From JAJRQY01 sp965224435 (GTDB lineage: Bacteria; Actinomycetota; Acidimicrobiia; Acidimicrobiales; SZUA-35), in the NCBI GenBank assembly GCA_965224435.1, contig OZ245048.1, positions 1,364,001-1,428,000 of the forward strand: a stretch of 64,000 nt of DNA. Reading direction: 5' to 3'. The translations under genes were made by a program, and so were the position numbers. Positions 1 to 7,522 of this stretch are shown here, piece after piece. The stretch's first letter is position 1. Each line of letters starts with the position of its first letter. The notes under the pieces are model-generated. The model was not told the DNA's origin, searched no databases, and saw nothing but the letters and a program-made list of their open reading frames with translations.

Positions 1-418
1 CGAGATTGTTGACGTGGATCACAGACACCAGTCGTTGCTGCTCCAGGGTGTCAAAAGCCCAGTCAGCGACGGCGCGTGCGGCCTCAGATGCGAGCCCGTT
101 GCCCCACATGTCTCGACGTATGCGCCAGCCGAGTTCGACGCTGGGAAGGACCTCAGGAAGAAAGGCTGGCTCACTGAGACCGCAGAACCCGATGAATTGC
201 TGATTCTCCAACAACTCGATGGCAAAGAGACCGAATGGGCCTCTTGTCCACCCTTTCCTGATCTGGTCGAAGCTGGCTGCTGCCTCCTCTGAGGTACGCG
301 GCGTGCCATCTCCGATATAGGCCATGACCTCGGGGTCAGCAGCCATCTGGATGAATGGCTCAAGGTCCTCTGGTTGCCATTGACGCAGGAGTAGCCGCTT
401 CGTCATCAGGGTAGGCAT
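1..418 (-). CDS. GNAT family N-acetyltransferase (RimJ/RimL type), partial
   Basis: Reading the minus strand from an ATG at 418 gives MPTLMTKRLLLRQW, then PEDLEPFIQMAADPEVM, then a long GNAT-like region containing LGWRIRRDMWGNGLASEA, the acetyl-CoA pyrophosphate-binding loop of RimJ/RimL-like acetyltransferases. The frame is open to base 1, so the C-terminus lies outside the window. Such enzymes acetylate ribosomal protein N-termini or small molecules; the substrate cannot be told here. The ATG at 418 is preferred over the in-frame ATG at 406 because a TAGGAT -10 box sits 8 nt upstream, which suits a leaderless transcript. It is divergent from the ABC1 kinase gene. Confidence 0.85.
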   Translation of the reverse strand, partial: MPTLMTKRLLLRQWQPEDLEPFIQMAADPEVMAYIGDGTPRTSEEAAASFDQIRKGWTRGPFGLFAIELLENQQFIGFCGLSEPAFLPEVLPSVELGWRIRRDMWGNGLASEAARAVADWAFDTLEQQRLVSVIHVNNL

Positions 419-426
419 CGGGGTGA

Positions 427-432
427 ATCCTA
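427..432 (-). promoter_or_regulatory. -10 box of partial GNAT gene (leaderless)
   Basis: TAGGAT on the minus strand, 8 nt before the ATG at 418. It matches the TANNNT-spacer-start arrangement repeated throughout this window. Confidence 0.5.
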
Positions 433-448
433 ACCGAGCTGGACGGCC

Positions 449-454
449 TACGCT
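449..454 (+). promoter_or_regulatory. -10 box of ABC1 kinase gene (leaderless)
   Basis: TACGCT followed by exactly 7 nt and then GTG at 462. This is the basis for choosing the start at 462 rather than the in-frame GTG at 423. Confidence 0.5.
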
Positions 455-461
455 GTACTCG

Positions 462-1943
462 GTGAAGCCACGGTTGAGATTGTTCGGAGGACTTGGGTTG
501 GCTGCAGCGATTGCAGTCATCGCCAAGCGAGCAGCTACTGGATCCGACTCTGGCTCTGATCCAGTGAATAGTTTCGGGCGCTTGGCGCGAAACGCGCGGC
601 TGGCTCGCTTGGGTGCCAATGGAGGCCAGCGCTATGCCCGGCTTCGGGCAAAGCAGGCCTTTGCGTCGGCCGAACGACGCGACGAGCTGAATCGGGAATT
701 CCAGGTAAAGACCGCAGCAGATGTGACGGCCGAGCTCGGAAACATGAAGGGAGCGATGATGAAGCTCGGCCAGATGGCCAGCTACCTGGACACTGGCCTT
801 CCTGATCATGTTCGCCAAACCTTGGCCTCTCTCCAGCATGACGCCCCGCCCATGAGCGAAGAGCTGGTTGTGCAGCGCATCACCGAGGAGCTGGGTGATC
901 ACCCAGACAAGGTTTTCTTGGAATGGGACCCAACCCCGATTGCCGCAGCCTCCATTGGGCAGGTTCATCGAGCAATCACCTATGACGATCGAGCAGTGGC
1001 GGTCAAGGTTCAGTACCCCGGTGTTGCTGATGCCATGGAATCGGACCTGAACAATGTGGATTTTGTTTTCGGGGCTTTGGGCACGGTCTTCTCAGGACTT
1101 GACTCCAAACCGGTGATTGAGGAGCTCAAGGAACGTCTCATCGAGGAGCTGGACTATGAGGCCGAGGCTCGCAACCAGCGGTATTTTGCTGAGTTTTTCG
1201 ACCGTCACCCTTTTATTCGGGTGCCCAAGGTTGTCGACCACCTCTCAACGGCAACGGTCCTGACGACGGAGTTGGCTGGCGGTGCGCGCTTTGAGGAGAT
1301 GTTGCAGTGGGATCAAAACGAGCGGAACCTGGCCGCAGAAACCATTTTCCGATTCACCTTTGGATCCATCTATCGACTCCACGCCTTCAACGGTGACCCC
1401 CATCCAGGCAACTATCTGTTTGAGCCCGGTGGCAAGGTGACGTTCCTCGATTTTGGCCTGGTCAAACGGTTTACCCCTGAGGAAGCCGTCTTGTTTGAGG
1501 ACCTGATTGTGTCCATGGTGATTGATCAGGACATGGATGAGTTCCGAAGGATGGTCGAAGACGCCGGGCTTCTGGCCAAGGATCCATCAATCAGCAATGA
1601 CCAGGTGGCTGACTACTTCCAATACTTCTATCGATACTTGTTGAGCGACGAAGAAGTCACGCTGGATGCGGAATACGCGGCAACAGGTGTCACCCAGATT
1701 TTCGATGCGAATGGTCCCTACAAGGACTTGATGAAGCTGCTGAACGTTCCGCCCGCTTTTGTGGTCTTGCAGCGAATCAATCTTGGACTGATGGGACTGA
1801 TGGCCCAACCCGAGGCCACTCGCAATTGGCGACGTATCGGGGAAGAACTGTGGCCCTTCGTTGCCGGGCCGCCGTCAACGCCGATAGGCCAGGAGATAGA
1901 GGATTGGCGCCAGGCCCGTAACCAATCCAGGTTTGGCATTTAG
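462..1943 (+). CDS. ABC1/UbiB (AarF) family atypical kinase
   Basis: The protein has the signature order of the ABC1/AarF/UbiB family. It has a KxGQ motif (MMKLGQMASYLDTGLPD), the alanine-rich loop AAASIGQVHRA, the lysine-bearing strand VAVKVQYPG, ELDYEAEARNQ, and the catalytic/metal region GDPHPGNYLF followed by FLDFGLVKRF. Family members are ATP-binding proteins linked to quinone or lipid biosynthesis; the target here is unknown. An N-terminal hydrophobic stretch (GGLGLAAAIAVIA) may anchor it in the membrane. The GTG at 462 is chosen because of the TACGCT box 7 nt upstream; a GTG at 423 would add 13 residues and almost abut the divergent gene. Confidence 0.92.
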   Translation: MKPRLRLFGGLGLAAAIAVIAKRAATGSDSGSDPVNSFGRLARNARLARLGANGGQRYARLRAKQAFASAERRDELNREFQVKTAADVTAELGNMKGAMMKLGQMASYLDTGLPDHVRQTLASLQHDAPPMSEELVVQRITEELGDHPDKVFLEWDPTPIAAASIGQVHRAITYDDRAVAVKVQYPGVADAMESDLNNVDFVFGALGTVFSGLDSKPVIEELKERLIEELDYEAEARNQRYFAEFFDRHPFIRVPKVVDHLSTATVLTTELAGGARFEEMLQWDQNERNLAAETIFRFTFGSIYRLHAFNGDPHPGNYLFEPGGKVTFLDFGLVKRFTPEEAVLFEDLIVSMVIDQDMDEFRRMVEDAGLLAKDPSISNDQVADYFQYFYRYLLSDEEVTLDAEYAATGVTQIFDANGPYKDLMKLLNVPPAFVVLQRINLGLMGLMAQPEATRNWRRIGEELWPFVAGPPSTPIGQEIEDWRQARNQSRFGI

Positions 1944-2036
1944 CGAAACCAGTATCTAACCTAGCCCCGAAGGCAGTGGACCTCGTCGGTATGAGCTAGC
2001 TGAGGGCCCATGGAGCCGAGGGACAGAGGCGTTCCA

Positions 2037-3020
2037 TCACTCAGTGTGTTCCTCGATGAGTTCGCGAATCATCTTGATGAACATGTGGTGGCTGCCGACG
2101 GTCTTTGCCCGGGTCAAAGAGATGCCGAGCTGTCTGGCCTTGGCGGCGGCCTGATTGTCCAATTCGTACTGCACTTCGATGTGATCCGTGGTGAATCCAA
2201 TTGGAACCAAAGTCACCGGCTGAATTGAGTCAGAGTCAGACTTAGAGCCAGAGTCAGTGCCAGCACGATTGCTCGCCAGCTGATCCAAGTGGTCCAAGAT
2301 GTCTGGTCCCAACCAGGGTTGGTGAGGTGGCCCGCTTCTACTTTGGTAGACCAGCTCGAAGTCTGTTGGCCGATTTGGACCGAGCCGGTCGACGACGAGT
2401 TCCATTGCCTCTCGCAACTGGGCTTGATAGTCGCAGGCCCCGGCCATGGGCAGGGGCAACGAATGAGCGGTGAAGACCAAACGAGATGTTGGTAGGGCTG
2501 TATGGCTGCCCGTGTTCAAGTGAATGGCGGCCATGGTGTTCTGAGCCATTGCTTCGATAAAGCCGGGGTGATTGAAGTAGAGCCGGAGTTTGTCGAAGCA
2601 CCGGTGCCTTGTCGCCTACAACGTTGTTCTGGCCTTTTCGAGGTCCTCCAAATACTGGCGACAGCCGGAGTAGCTGGCGAACGGAGAATTGGTAAAGACC
2701 AGTGCTCGTTTGATGCCGTCGTCGGCCATCTGCTGAACCGTGTCGGCCAGGCGGGGAGTCCAGTTACGTGTACCCCAGTAGACAGGAAGGTCACAGTCAT
2801 AGGCCGTCAACTCCCGTTGGAGGGCATCGACTAGCTGGCGGCTGAGCTCGTTGATGGGAGCATGCCCTCCAAAGAGGGCGTATTGCCCGGCCACAACGGC
2901 AAGCCGTTCATCAGGGACGTTGGTGCCTGCAGTCACATTGCGTAGAAACGGCATCACATCTTCGGGACCTCTTGGTCCTCCGAAACTAAGCACGAGTACA
3001 GCATCCGGTTTTCCGTTCAC
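2037..3020 (-). pseudogene. hemH: Ferrochelatase (HemH/CpfC) interrupted by frame disruption
   Basis: The N-terminal half (3020-2616) reads MNGKPDAVLVLSFGGPRGPE through SPFASYSGCRQYLEDLEKA and ends at an in-frame TAG at 2616-2618. The C-terminal half resumes in the same frame with DKLRLYFNHPGFIEA, TAHSLPLPMAG (catalytic His) and DHIEVQYELDNQA (conserved Glu). Between them, bases 2596-2619 encode VGDKAPVL in another frame, which is what ferrochelatases carry at this point. Two extra bases near 2619 and one near 2595 would explain everything and restore a full-length protein. The enzyme inserts iron into coproporphyrin or protoporphyrin in the last steps of heme synthesis. This is either a real lesion or a sequence error. 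A Ser/Asp-rich stretch (GTDSGSKSDSDS) lies in the C-terminal half. Confidence 0.85.
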
Positions 3021-3026
3021 CCGGCG

Positions 3027-3032
3027 ACTCTA
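3027..3032 (-). promoter_or_regulatory. -10 box of hemH (leaderless)
   Basis: TAGAGT on the minus strand, 6 nt upstream of the GTG at 3020. It lies back to back with the -10 box of the divergent EEP gene. Confidence 0.5.
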
Positions 3033-3048
3033 GAGCCGATGTCGGGCA

Positions 3049-3054
3049 TAGGGT
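3049..3054 (+). promoter_or_regulatory. -10 box of EEP gene (leaderless)
   Basis: TAGGGT, then 7 nt, then GTG at 3062. Confidence 0.5.
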
Positions 3055-3061
3055 TCGTTAG

Positions 3062-3925
3062 GTGCGGATCATGACCTGGAATTTGTGGTGGAAGTTTGGA
3101 CCATGGCAAGAACGCCAGCCTGGTATCGAGGCCGAGATCCGCCGGATTGATCCAGATATTGCCTTCTTGCAAGAGGTCTACTATTCAGAATCTGATGCTG
3201 ATGATGACGTGGTGGATGTCGCGGCAGATGACGCCGATCAGGCAGCACGCCTTGGCCGGGCGCTGGGTCTGGAAGTTGCTCGGACAACGGACTCGATGGG
3301 TCAGCCTCAACCTTTTGGAAACGCCATCTTGAGCCGCTGGCCCATCCGGTCAGCCAAGACTGTGCCCTTGCCAAACCAGTCAGGGCAGGACGGCCACCGC
3401 TCGGCCCTGTTCTGCGAGATCGAAACCCCACATGGCCTGCAGCTTGTTGTCTGTACCCACCTGGAATGGCGCTATGAGCAATCAGTAACCCGTATGGCTC
3501 AGCTGGAGCGAATCTGTCCAATAGTGAAGGAGTGGATTGATCAGGCGTCCGTCCGCTGTGGTGACGCTGACCCGGCCCCGTTGCCTCCCTTGCTCGGAGG
3601 CGATTTCAATGCCGTGCCCGAATCAGATGAGGTTCGTCGGGTCACTGGCTTGGCGGCACCATATTGCAGCGGTCTTGTCTTTACCGATGTCTGGGCAGCT
3701 ACCAACGAAACGGCTGGCTTCACCTGGACCCGGGCAAATGAGCACTCTGTTGATGCCCAGTGGCCCAACCGTCGAGTCGACTATCTCTTTGTGGCGTGGC
3801 CTCGGTCAAAACCTCAGATGAACCCTCGCCATTCGGAGTTGGCTGGCCTCAGCCCAATCGAAGGAGTCACGCCGTCAGACCACTATGCCGTGGTCGGCAC
3901 GTTGGACGATCGCGACCCGTTCTGA
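3062..3925 (+). CDS. Endonuclease/exonuclease/phosphatase (EEP) family protein
   Basis: The protein shows the full EEP fold signature in order: MTWNLWW (Asn), DIAFLQEVY (metal-binding Glu), THLEWRYEQS, LLGGDFNAVPESDE (GDFN), RRVDYLFV and the terminal PSDHYAVVGTL (catalytic Asp-His). At 287 residues it has the length of a stand-alone EEP domain. These enzymes hydrolyse phosphodiesters or phosphomonoesters in DNA, phosphoinositides or sphingomyelin; the sequence does not reveal which. No signal peptide is visible, so it is probably cytoplasmic. The start is a GTG with a leaderless-type -10; the in-frame ATG at 3071 is an alternative. An acidic insert (ESDADDDVVDVAADD) is present near residue 45. 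Confidence 0.88.
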   Translation: MRIMTWNLWWKFGPWQERQPGIEAEIRRIDPDIAFLQEVYYSESDADDDVVDVAADDADQAARLGRALGLEVARTTDSMGQPQPFGNAILSRWPIRSAKTVPLPNQSGQDGHRSALFCEIETPHGLQLVVCTHLEWRYEQSVTRMAQLERICPIVKEWIDQASVRCGDADPAPLPPLLGGDFNAVPESDEVRRVTGLAAPYCSGLVFTDVWAATNETAGFTWTRANEHSVDAQWPNRRVDYLFVAWPRSKPQMNPRHSELAGLSPIEGVTPSDHYAVVGTLDDRDPF

Positions 3926-4007
3926 TTCGAGGGAGCCGGTCCTTTCTCCTCCTAGCCTCTTAGGTGAGCAGCGTTTTGTGGCTCACGGAGAATTCGAAGG
4001 ACGTTTG

Positions 4008-5123
4008 ATGGCGAAAGGTCCGGAAGCGGGTTGGTACCCAAATCCCGAGGCGGCACATGAGGTTCGTTGGTGGGACGGTGAGCAGTGGACCGCGCATACC
4101 GAACGAAATCCGATGGCTGCAGCAGCGTCGCCGCCTCCCCCTGCTGGGGGGTCGACTCAGAGTTCGCTCGGTGGCCGTCAGCTTCGGCCGATTGCCGAAT
4201 GGCTCAATGAGACGTTCGCCCTTCTTCGGTCTCGCGCTGGGCATCTCTTCACCCTGGCTCTTGTTCTTGGACTATTGCCGAACTTGTTCTATGCCATGGT
4301 TCTCTATTCGAGCCTCCAGGATATGCAAATCACGATACTTCCCGGAGAACAAGGCCTCGAAGGATCGGCTGGATCTGGCCTAGGTGGAACTGGAATCGAG
4401 TCCAACGAGATTCTTCTGATCGGCGTCGCCGTGATCATCTCGCAGCTGCTCGGCACAGTGATGTGGATTGCCTTCTGTCGACAGATTCAGCTGGCCAGAG
4501 TCGACGAGACGGAAGTCTGGTCAGATTCACTTTGGCCATCCTTCAAGCGAATGCACCGGGTTCTTGGTGTGCAGCTCGCAATTCTTGGACTCCTAATCGG
4601 TGCCCCTATCATCATTCTTGTGGCGGGGGCTCTCATCCATCCGGCAGCCGTCCTTCTGGCTTTCCCCGTTCTTTTTCTGGGCTTGCTCTTCCTTGGGCCG
4701 CGACTCGCTCTCGCTCTCAATGCCGCATCGCTCGCTCCGCGAGGTCTCTGGAGCTTGCCAACCGCCTTCAAGCTGATCCAGAAGCGATTTGGAGCGGTAG
4801 CGGGACGCATTCTCCTGCTCGTGCTGGTTGGGCTATTCGGTTCGATGATGCTCTCATCCCTTGGCCAAATGGCTGGATCTCAACAGTCTTTCTTGATGAC
4901 CGAACCACTTGAGACGATCGATTTCCAACTCTTCTTTGGCGAGAATCCTGCCTTGTTTTTCTTGGCTAGTCTGCTCGGTGGGTTGGGCAACGCACTTTTC
5001 GGTGGATTGATGGCCGCTGGCATGGTTGTGCTCTATGGAGATCTGGGTGGCGAGGTGGCGAATGACTTGAGTCAATCGAGCAACTCGAGCCAGCCAAGCA
5101 GCACAAGCCCGCTTGATGGATGA
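4008..5123 (+). CDS. DUF2510 domain multi-pass membrane protein
   Basis: The N-terminus carries a DUF2510 motif (AGWYPNPEAAHEVRWWDGE then QWTAHT), an actinobacterial domain often found at the cytoplasmic end of membrane proteins. It is followed by a proline-rich linker and about six hydrophobic segments (for example FTLALVLGLLPNLFYAMVLY and LLVLVGLFGSMM). An ATG at 4008 with AAGGA about 8 nt upstream fits the domain boundary; the open frame extends upstream to 3885 but would overlap the EEP gene. Its last codons overlap the start of the helicase gene by 8 bases, so the two are probably co-translated. The function is unknown. Confidence 0.75.
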   Translation: MAKGPEAGWYPNPEAAHEVRWWDGEQWTAHTERNPMAAAASPPPPAGGSTQSSLGGRQLRPIAEWLNETFALLRSRAGHLFTLALVLGLLPNLFYAMVLYSSLQDMQITILPGEQGLEGSAGSGLGGTGIESNEILLIGVAVIISQLLGTVMWIAFCRQIQLARVDETEVWSDSLWPSFKRMHRVLGVQLAILGLLIGAPIIILVAGALIHPAAVLLAFPVLFLGLLFLGPRLALALNAASLAPRGLWSLPTAFKLIQKRFGAVAGRILLLVLVGLFGSMMLSSLGQMAGSQQSFLMTEPLETIDFQLFFGENPALFFLASLLGGLGNALFGGLMAAGMVVLYGDLGGEVANDLSQSSNSSQPSSTSPLDG

Positions 5124-7314
5124 GCTATCTCCTGATGAAGCGCTGGCCCGTGAACAGGGCTGGTTGGATAAGGCTCATGAATTCTTAGAGGCCATGCAGC
5201 AGCGAACAGCTCTTGCCGTTGCTGCCAGCGATCGCGCAGTGACTCAGGAGAACACCGCGGACGCTCGGGTCGCTCAGTGGCATCTTCGTCGTCGCGAGGC
5301 TGGTCTTGTCGGTGGGGCCGGTCCAATTGCTTTCGGCAAGATCATCGAAGAGACCGATGAGACTTGGTATGTCGGAAGACGCCATATCGAGGATCCCGAT
5401 GGTGCCCCGGTTGTGATTGATTGGCGAGCCCCGGTCTCGGCTCCCTTCTACCGAGCGACGGCCATTGATCCCTGTGGCCTAGTACATCGGCGTCGCTTTA
5501 GCATCGAGGGAACTCAGCTTGCCGCCATCTTCGATGAAGATCTGACTGATCCTGAGAGTGGTGGCTCCGCCGGATTGCCAGACCCGCTCCTGGCTGAGCT
5601 CGATCGATCTCGTAGCGGTCAGATGCGTGACATCGTGGCCACCATCGCATCGGAGCAAGATGTCATCATTCGCGCCGATCGTGAAGAACTGCTCATCGTG
5701 CAAGGCGGTCCCGGAACCGGCAAAACTGCAGTCGGGCTTCATCGCGCCGCCTATCTCCTGTTCCGGCATCGCCTGGAGTTTGCTGAGCAGAAGGTTCTCG
5801 TTGTTGGACCGAACCGCCTCTTCTTGCGGTACATCGCTGAGGTTCTCCCATCCCTGGGCGAGACGTCGGTTGTGCAAACCACGGCTCCGGGTCTCTTGGC
5901 TGGCAAGTTCCCGGTCCGAGCGACTGAAGAAGAAGCGAGCAGCGTGGTCAAGGGTGATGCGCGAATGGTGTCCGTCATTGACTGTTTCCTGAGTAATCGC
6001 ATCAAGTCTCCGGACGAGGGCCTTGAGGTTCGTTCGGGTGTGAGCATCATCAGGTTCAGTGCAGACGAGGTCGCTGAACTGCAGAAGACCGCTCGAAGTA
6101 GGAACCTGCCACTGAACGATGGCCGAGAGGTGTTCCGCCAGATCCTTATTCAGGAGGCCTGGCGTCGCCACCAGCAGCGGGTCGGATCTGATCCAGGCGC
6201 GCAGCCCTCCTTCACCGCTGCGATTCGCAACGACTCGGTGTTTAGGAAAGACATGGACCGGATGTGGCCACTCTTCAGCCCGCCAGTCGTAGTTCGAGAG
6301 CTGTATGCATCCGTGCGAAAGCTGGCGGCCGCTGCTGACGGAATCTTGAGCGAGCAAGAGATGGTGTTACTGAAACGGTCACCTTCCAAGAAGGTTGGCC
6401 AAGAGCTATGGACCGAGGCCGACATGGGAGTCTTGGATGAGGCCGTTGCCCGAATCAGTGGCGTGCCAACAACCTACGGGCATCTGGTCCTGGATGAAGC
6501 GCAAGACCAGTCGGCCATGTCCCTACGGATGCTTGGGCGTCGGGCGAAAGCTCATTCCATGACAATTCTTGGTGATCTGGCTCAAGCGACGGCCCCAGTG
6601 GCTGTCGGGTCTTGGGAGGCCACCATTGATGCACTCACTGGTGGAAACACTGGTGCAAACACTGTGGAAGCTCGAGTGCGAATTGCTGAACTCACGGTTG
6701 GTTACCGGGTTCCGGCTTCGATCCTTGATGTGGCCAACCGGCTGCTGGTTGAGGTTGCGCCTGAGGTCACTCCGGCTCGCTCCGTTCGTCCCGGTGGGGC
6801 CCCGCCCCTTGTTGTTCGGACCGAGGAGGCAGGTAAAGGCGAGGCTGTTGTAGTCGAACTCCTGGCCTTGAAAAATCCCGAGGCCGGTGCCTCAGAGCGG
6901 GCAACGAAGGTGGCCCAGAGCATCGCGGTGATTGGCGTTTCCCGCGACCTGGATCAGGTCGAAGTGGCGTTGAAGAACTATTCGGACAGACTGATTGCGG
7001 GTGCCGGTCAAATCACAGACGAGAGTATGCGTCTGGACTCGGTGCGGGTCGGCCGGGCCGGACTACCCGGTGCTGAGGCCATAGCGCTGGTCGAGCCGGG
7101 CCAAGTCAAAGGGTTGGAGTTCGACGCCGTCATTGTGGTTGAACCTGCGGCGATCATGGAGGTGGGTGCATCCGCCAGTGATTCAGATCAACACAGCGGT
7201 CAGTCAATGGCTGGTGGCCGCAATCTCTATGTCAGCTTGACTCGGGCCGTTCAACATCTGGGCCTGGTTCACAGCAGGGACCTGCCGCCCCTGTTGGATC
7301 TAGAGGCTCAGTAA
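5116..7314 (+). CDS. HelD/HelR-like UvrD-family ATPase (RNA polymerase recycling type)
   Basis: This is a superfamily 1 ATPase with Walker A GGPGTGKTA at about residues 197-205, Walker B HLVLDEAQDQSAMS and C-terminal QVKGLEFDAVIVV and LYVSLTRAVQHL motifs. The N-terminal arm (long helical region, then TWYVGRRHIEDPDG and VVIDWRAPVSAPFYRAT) is the hallmark of HelD-type proteins. Those bind RNA polymerase and remove it from DNA rather than unwinding DNA, and some members protect against rifamycins. At 732 residues it has the usual HelD length. ATG 5116 overlaps the upstream stop. Class assignment is good; the specific role (HelD or HelR) is inferred. Confidence 0.88.
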   Translation: MDELSPDEALAREQGWLDKAHEFLEAMQQRTALAVAASDRAVTQENTADARVAQWHLRRREAGLVGGAGPIAFGKIIEETDETWYVGRRHIEDPDGAPVVIDWRAPVSAPFYRATAIDPCGLVHRRRFSIEGTQLAAIFDEDLTDPESGGSAGLPDPLLAELDRSRSGQMRDIVATIASEQDVIIRADREELLIVQGGPGTGKTAVGLHRAAYLLFRHRLEFAEQKVLVVGPNRLFLRYIAEVLPSLGETSVVQTTAPGLLAGKFPVRATEEEASSVVKGDARMVSVIDCFLSNRIKSPDEGLEVRSGVSIIRFSADEVAELQKTARSRNLPLNDGREVFRQILIQEAWRRHQQRVGSDPGAQPSFTAAIRNDSVFRKDMDRMWPLFSPPVVVRELYASVRKLAAAADGILSEQEMVLLKRSPSKKVGQELWTEADMGVLDEAVARISGVPTTYGHLVLDEAQDQSAMSLRMLGRRAKAHSMTILGDLAQATAPVAVGSWEATIDALTGGNTGANTVEARVRIAELTVGYRVPASILDVANRLLVEVAPEVTPARSVRPGGAPPLVVRTEEAGKGEAVVVELLALKNPEAGASERATKVAQSIAVIGVSRDLDQVEVALKNYSDRLIAGAGQITDESMRLDSVRVGRAGLPGAEAIALVEPGQVKGLEFDAVIVVEPAAIMEVGASASDSDQHSGQSMAGGRNLYVSLTRAVQHLGLVHSRDLPPLLDLEAQ

Positions 7315-7480
7315 GGTCAGCCAGAGCTTCTGGCAAGTCAGTTTCTGGCAAGTCAGTCCCGGGCAAGTCAGCTTCAGGCGGAAGGTCCGGCCAGCAGTCA
7401 GTTATCTCGTACTCGGGCATCGCTGGATCATCCTTCCAGAACATGATCTTGTTGAGGCCTTGCTTGAACCAGTTCATCAT
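7232..7480 (-). CDS. Possible small acidic protein downstream of parE
   Basis: The frame opens with two ATGs (MMNWFKQGLNKIMFWKDDP) and continues with acidic tandem repeats of the form ADLPGTDLPETDLPEALADL, encoded by an imperfect 15-bp direct repeat at about 7319-7380. It follows parE in the same direction after 41 nt and overlaps the convergent helicase gene by 83 bp. The amphipathic, Trp-rich N-terminus looks protein-like, but the overlap and repeats make it uncertain. No family is recognised. Confidence 0.35.
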   Translation of the reverse strand: MMNWFKQGLNKIMFWKDDPAMPEYEITDCWPDLPPEADLPGTDLPETDLPEALADLTEPLDPTGAAGPCCEPGPDVERPESS

Positions 7481-7522
7481 TGCCGTCCAGTAGTAGTCGT
7501 CCAGTACTCAGACGCCCAGTGG

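Noticed and set aside
5479..6357. 292-codon minus-strand open frame
   Set aside because: Antisense to the HelD-like gene; shadow frame.
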